From: JAVBJV01 sp031546815
Lineage (GTDB): Bacteria; Pseudomonadota; Alphaproteobacteria; Acetobacterales; Acetobacteraceae
NCBI GenBank assembly: GCA_031546815.1
Contig: JAVBJV010000004.1
Coordinates: 1 to 62,969, forward strand
Direction of reading: 5' to 3'
DNA: 62,969 nt
Below the pieces are notes generated by a model. The model was given only the letters and a program-made list of their open reading frames with translations, ran no database searches and was not told the origin of the DNA. This document shows positions 59,216-62,969 of the stretch, in pieces. Within the stretch, counting starts at the first letter, position 1. Each line of letters begins with the position of its first letter. A program made the translations under genes and the position numbers.

Positions 59216-60879
59216 ACCGCGCTCTGCAGGGAAACAGCGCGGCCATCGCGCAGGTCGATCCGGGTGCTGGCCCAGTTATGGGCGGCGGTCGCGTGGCTCG
59301 CCACAATCACCGTGCGCCCGGCAGACAGACGGCGCAGCGCCTCGAGCAGATCTGCTTCAGTCTCGGGGTCCAGATGGGTGGTTGGTTCATCCAGCAGCAA
59401 CAGCGGCGCATTGCGCAGGAAAGCACGCGCCACGGCAACGCGCCGGGCTTCCCCACCCGACAGGCCATACCCGCCCTCGCCCACCATCGTATCCAGCCCC
59501 AGCGGCAGATTGGCAGCGAACACCCCGACGCGCGCAGCATTGGCGGCAGCGTCTATCTCTGCCTCGCTGGCTTCGGGGCGGGCGAAGCGGATATTGTCGC
59601 GGATGGAAGCTGCGAACAGATGCGGGTTCTGCCCCACCCACGACACCAAGCGCCGCAGGGCTGCGGGCACCAGAGTGTCGATGCACACGCCATTGATCGT
59701 CACGCGCCCCGAGGCCGGTTTCACGAACCCCAGCAGCACGGCCATCACGGTGGACTTGCCCGACCCGGACGGCCCCGCCAGCACCAGCGTGGTCTCGGCC
59801 TGCACCCGGAACGACAGATCGTCCAGCGCCATGCCGCGCGAAGGATCGTATGTCACGCTCACGTTCTCAAACACGATGCTCACGCCTCGCGCCGCCACGG
59901 CCCGAACCTCGGCCGCAGTTTCCTCGGGCTGGGCATCGGGCAGCGCGGTCAGACTGCCTGCCGCGCCCTGCGCATGAATGCGGTCCTGATACGCGGCGGA
60001 AAAGGCGCGCAGCGGGGCGAAGAATTCGGGCACCAGCAGCAGCACGAACAGCGCATGCGTCACGTTATCGAAGTCGCCGTTCAGCAGGCCGCGCCCGTAA
60101 TGCAACGCCAGACACGCCAACGTCAGCGCGGCTGCAAAATCGAGCACCGCCGACGATAGAAATGCCACCCGCAGCACGCGCAACGTCCTGCGGCCCAGTT
60201 CAGAGGCGGAAGACTGCAACGCTTCGGCCTCGGCTTCGGCACGGCCAGCCAGCACAATGGTGGAAATACCGCGCATCCGGTCCAGAAAGCGGGCCTGCAA
60301 CCGGGCCAGCGCCTGGAACTGCCTGCGCGACGCTGCCGCCGCGCCCAGCCCCGCCAGCGCCATCCCGAACGGCACCATCAGCCCGGCGCCCAGCAGGGCC
60401 AGCCCGGCGATCCAGTCGACGGCGAAAACACACAGCATGATCAGCAGCGGCCCCACCAGCGCCAGCATCGAAGCGGCCGCCCAGCGCGCATGCAGCCCGT
60501 CCAGCGCCTCGACCCCGTCCACCAGTGTTGTGGACAGCGTGCCGCTTGAAAACCGCGCCCGCACAGCCCCCAGAACCCGCACCAGCGCCTGTGTGCGCAA
60601 CCGGCGACGCGCAGCGGCCCCGGCGTCGAAACCCAGCCGGTCGGCCATGACACCTGCCAGCGCCCGCAACACTGCGGCTAGCGCAAAACCGCCAACCGCC
60701 AGCCAGGCAACGCCGCCTGCCAGAGCCGTCGCCAATACCAGCGCCGCGCATCCGGCCTGAACGACCCCGAGCAGAACGCCCAACAGCCCCAGCAGCAGCG
60801 GCCGCCGCGCAGAAATGCGAGCCAGTCGCATTTCGGTGGACATAAATGCTTTTGCAGCGAGAGCCTGAACCTGATCCAT
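59212..60879 (-). CDS. cydD: thiol reductant ABC exporter subunit CydD
   Basis: 555 residues with the same exporter layout: RISARRPLLLGLLGVLLGVV helix start, then an ATPase domain with Walker A GPSGSGKST, signature LSGGEARRVAVARAF and Walker B LLLLDEPTTHLDP. Heterodimer partner of CydC. ATG 60879 is used; the sequence just before it is GGGGGGTATGTCATGTCCCC, so ribosome binding is ambiguous. First gene of the cydDC unit. Confidence 0.9.
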   Translation of the reverse strand: MDQVQALAAKAFMSTEMRLARISARRPLLLGLLGVLLGVVQAGCAALVLATALAGGVAWLAVGGFALAAVLRALAGVMADRLGFDAGAAARRRLRTQALVRVLGAVRARFSSGTLSTTLVDGVEALDGLHARWAAASMLALVGPLLIMLCVFAVDWIAGLALLGAGLMVPFGMALAGLGAAAASRRQFQALARLQARFLDRMRGISTIVLAGRAEAEAEALQSSASELGRRTLRVLRVAFLSSAVLDFAAALTLACLALHYGRGLLNGDFDNVTHALFVLLLVPEFFAPLRAFSAAYQDRIHAQGAAGSLTALPDAQPEETAAEVRAVAARGVSIVFENVSVTYDPSRGMALDDLSFRVQAETTLVLAGPSGSGKSTVMAVLLGFVKPASGRVTINGVCIDTLVPAALRRLVSWVGQNPHLFAASIRDNIRFARPEASEAEIDAAANAARVGVFAANLPLGLDTMVGEGGYGLSGGEARRVAVARAFLRNAPLLLLDEPTTHLDPETEADLLEALRRLSAGRTVIVASHATAAHNWASTRIDLRDGRAVSLQSAV

Positions 60880-60950
60880 GGGGACATGACATACCCCCCA
60901 TCAGCATTTTACGCTACGTGCCTTTGCTGCCTCCATTACGGTAAGCACAT

Positions 60951-60980
60951 AAAAAAGCCCCGCGTGATGCGGGGCTTTTC
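60951..60980 (-). terminator. intrinsic terminator of the third autotransporter
   Basis: GCCCCGC and GCGGGGC form a GC-rich stem with GTGAT in the loop. On the minus strand it is followed by TTTTTTA; the other side has TTTT as well, so it could work in both directions. It lies about 20 bases after the autotransporter stop. Confidence 0.85.
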
Positions 60981-61000
60981 CATTCAGTCAGGCGTGACTG

Positions 61001-62969
61001 TTACCAGTTCACACGCAGTCCGACGCGGCCTTCGTAGGCGGTGCGATCCACACCACCCAGCCCGAAGCTGTAGCCCGCGTTGGCGATCAGCGACGTTGCG
61101 CGGTTGATCTGAGCGTTCACGCCCACATTCACTTCGCCCCACGTCCCGCCAAGGTCAGAATTGAACCGAACGCCGTTCGCCCCATTTCCATCCGCAACCG
61201 TCGTGTGTGTGTCACCTTCAAACTCGTGCCACACATTCGGCGAGACCCACGCCGTCAGCAGCAGCGGAGACGCAGTCGGCGTGCCTTCCTGCAACGTCCA
61301 GCTGTTCGCAAGACGTGCACCAAGACGACCGGCCAGCGAACGGCCATCACCAAAGTCGACCCGTGTGTTCACATCGGCATCTTCGCTGTCCATGCTGGTC
61401 GTCTGCCACACGATCTGCGCCTGCGGTTCAAGAACCAGCGAACCACCCAGACGGATCGGGTAACCGGCTTCCAGCGACGCTGCCAGACCGTAACCGTCTG
61501 TCTCGACATTGCCCATCCCACGCGCGGAGGTGATGTCCATGCTGTACAGCGTTCCCTGCAGAACGGCGTCAACATACCAGCCGGTCGGACCGAAGTGTGT
61601 CCAGTAACCACCCAGCGAGTAGGCATCCATCTCGTTCTTGCCCGCACGGCTACCGTTCTCCGCCGTCACGTTCGCTTCCATACGGCCAGCGGCCAGATAG
61701 AAACCAACATGATCGCGATGACCGGCGTCGCTCGTGTGGCGGAACACGTCCATCCCGCTCTGCACCGTGTAGAGCTTGTAGTCGTAGTCCGGACCGTTAC
61801 CACGCACGCCGTTGCCTTCGATCTCGCCGAACTGACCGATCATCCGGCCCCAGACGCCGTTCACAACCGAATCACCCGACTGGCCAAGACGCCCGCGCAG
61901 ATCTTCTTCTTCACCAACGCGCTTGTGCAGACCGTCCAGCAGTGTCCGCCCATAGACCAGCGGCATCGAGCTCGCCGTCGCATACAGCGCCACTTCAGGG
62001 CGATAGTTCGGCTGCACCGGCGGAGGCACCGGGCAGGTGTTGGTGGCTTCGCAACCCGGCGGCGGCGGCGGTGCCAGCACGTCAGACCGCAGATACCAGC
62101 TGTCCGCCGCACTGCCATCGCGTGCTCCGTGGAACAGCGTGTATTCATATGCACCCGCAGCAACCGGACCGGCCAGAGTAAACGCTCCACCTGTCGTCGC
62201 GCCGTTCAGCGCTTCAACAACCTGAATGCCGTTACCCGGCGTCGCCGCACCAAGGCCGCCAACCTGCACGATTGCCAGCTTCGTCGAGCCAGTTGCCGTG
62301 CCGCCGTCAACCACGATCCGGTCGGACGAAGAATTGTCCCCACCCAGTACCGTATGCAGACGCACAGTGCCGCCCTGACCGACCAGGTTCTGCACCGTCA
62401 GCGTCCGATGCGCACCTTCCGAACCGCCGAGATCAACCAGACCCGCGTTGGTCAGCGTGCTGATCGACGAATTACCCGTCAGCATCCAGCTGCTGGTCGC
62501 ATCGACCCCGACGCCCATATCCGGGGTCATCAGATCGCCGGTCAGAACCGACGCATTGGTCAGGTTCAGCTGTTCGAAGCTGGTCGCCGCGGCAAGATCC
62601 GCCACCGCGTAAGTCGCCGCATCGAGCACCAGCGTGTCGTTACCCGCCGCGCCATCCAGCGCGGTGAATGTGTTGCCGTTGCCACGCAGCGTCACCGTGT
62701 CGGCACCACCGGAACCCGTGAAGGTGGTGATCGTCGCCGCATTGGTCAGCAGCAGCGTGTTCGTGCCATCCCCCGACACCGTGATCGCGCCGTTCACCGT
62801 GCCGCCGTCAACCGTCATCGCGTTGTTACCCGCGCCGAGATCAACCAGACCGTTCAGAGTGCCCGTATTGACCAGCGTTGTGTCCTGCGCGTCGAACGCC
62901 AGAGCCGTGCCAACGCCGTTCGGCGCGGTGATCGTCCCGGAGTTGGTGAAGTTGGTCACCTTGTTGGTG
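61001..62969 (-). CDS. third autotransporter (C-terminal part; continues past the right edge)
   Basis: The frame is open to the last base. About 300 residues of passenger with regular N/G/T-rich beta repeats (including GSGGADTVTLRGNGNTFTAL, which is like a hemolysin-type or bacterial Ig-like repeat) lead to a linker with PPPPPGCEATNTCPVPPP, one CX5C motif, then a roughly 290-residue barrel beginning after VYGRTLLDGLHKRVGEEEDL and ending VGLRVNW. The barrel differs from those of the two tandem autotransporters, so it belongs to another subfamily, yet shares the linker motif. Function: probable surface adhesin. Confidence 0.9.
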   Translation of the reverse strand, partial: TNKVTNFTNSGTITAPNGVGTALAFDAQDTTLVNTGTLNGLVDLGAGNNAMTVDGGTVNGAITVSGDGTNTLLLTNAATITTFTGSGGADTVTLRGNGNTFTALDGAAGNDTLVLDAATYAVADLAAATSFEQLNLTNASVLTGDLMTPDMGVGVDATSSWMLTGNSSISTLTNAGLVDLGGSEGAHRTLTVQNLVGQGGTVRLHTVLGGDNSSSDRIVVDGGTATGSTKLAIVQVGGLGAATPGNGIQVVEALNGATTGGAFTLAGPVAAGAYEYTLFHGARDGSAADSWYLRSDVLAPPPPPGCEATNTCPVPPPVQPNYRPEVALYATASSMPLVYGRTLLDGLHKRVGEEEDLRGRLGQSGDSVVNGVWGRMIGQFGEIEGNGVRGNGPDYDYKLYTVQSGMDVFRHTSDAGHRDHVGFYLAAGRMEANVTAENGSRAGKNEMDAYSLGGYWTHFGPTGWYVDAVLQGTLYSMDITSARGMGNVETDGYGLAASLEAGYPIRLGGSLVLEPQAQIVWQTTSMDSEDADVNTRVDFGDGRSLAGRLGARLANSWTLQEGTPTASPLLLTAWVSPNVWHEFEGDTHTTVADGNGANGVRFNSDLGGTWGEVNVGVNAQINRATSLIANAGYSFGLGGVDRTAYEGRVGLRVNW

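Noticed and set aside
57530..59977. 815-codon frame opposite cydC/cydD, and similar 572-codon frame opposite recQ
   Set aside because: Composition-driven antisense frames rich in R, P and Q; the opposite strand encodes clearly recognisable proteins.
1..62969. tRNA, rRNA or CRISPR array
   Set aside because: No cloverleaf with a plausible T-arm, no rRNA-like sequence, and no regularly spaced direct repeats were seen; GGTTCGATTC-like words occur only inside genes such as pdxH.

Overview
The window is chromosomal DNA of a moderately GC-rich Gram-negative bacterium, most likely an alphaproteobacterium of the Rhodospirillales/Acetobacteraceae kind. The pointers are one fused shikimate kinase/3-dehydroquinate synthase gene, the aroKB / small membrane protein / xerD / accA block, fabI-aroC with a 4-base overlap, rsmE next to a likely gshA start, bfd-bfr, cydDC, and three large type V autotransporters. 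No rRNA, tRNA or CRISPR array was found.

Layout. 0-11.4 kb: housekeeping genes (rsmE, ubiA, a protein-lysine methyltransferase, pirin, universal stress protein, a pdxH-lysE operon with two small paralogous membrane proteins, fabI, aroC) plus several secreted or tiny proteins. 11.5-19.0 kb: two tandem paralogous autotransporters, each with a terminator. 19.0-24.9 kb: a long AT-rich intergenic stretch, a 147-base inverted-repeat element, a dipeptide-type ABC transporter (two ATPases, two permeases, no binding protein) and an AI-2E-family permease. 25.0-29.9 kb: a decay zone with a lipid A acyltransferase carrying a premature TGA, a frameshifted methyltransferase, remnants of three IS elements, the tail of a probable polymorphic toxin with an apparently intact immunity gene, and an AT-rich FkbM-like gene. 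30.0-41.3 kb: aroKB, xerD, accA, GDPD, alcohol dehydrogenase, YidB-like protein, a zinc importer (znuCBA) behind a Zur-like operator, a DUF445 protein and a secreted two-repeat protein. 41.3-54.2 kb: lipoprotein, lactate permease, NfeD/SPFH membrane proteins, release factor 3, GST, M20 amidohydrolase, BenE and a YddA-type exporter. 54.2-63.0 kb: bfr/bfd under a probable Fur box, recQ, an OmpA-like lipoprotein, cydDC, and the barrel half of a third autotransporter running off the right edge.

How the parts work together. Metal homeostasis recurs (znuCBA with Zur box; bfd-bfr with Fur box), as do cell-envelope functions (autotransporters, OmpA-like lipoprotein, acyltransferase, small membrane proteins). 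Many operons use 4-base ATGA or GTGA stop/start overlaps, which points to translational coupling.

Most unusual observations: (1) a ~148-base element with 30-base terminal inverted repeats starting CTAG, found twice plus one half copy, whose terminal CTAG/CTAA forms the stop codon of the adjoining gene every time; (2) a slippery A_AAT_TTT heptamer placed exactly where a short 5' reading frame would have to shift -1 into a long hypothetical gene after aroC; (3) an orphan toxin tail/immunity pair cut by an IS3 remnant; (4) a predicted leaderless, Zur-controlled 35-residue peptide coupled to znuC; (5) CX5C motifs in the proline-rich linkers of all three autotransporters. Coordinates worked out by hand (short ORFs, hairpins, repeats) may be off by a base.
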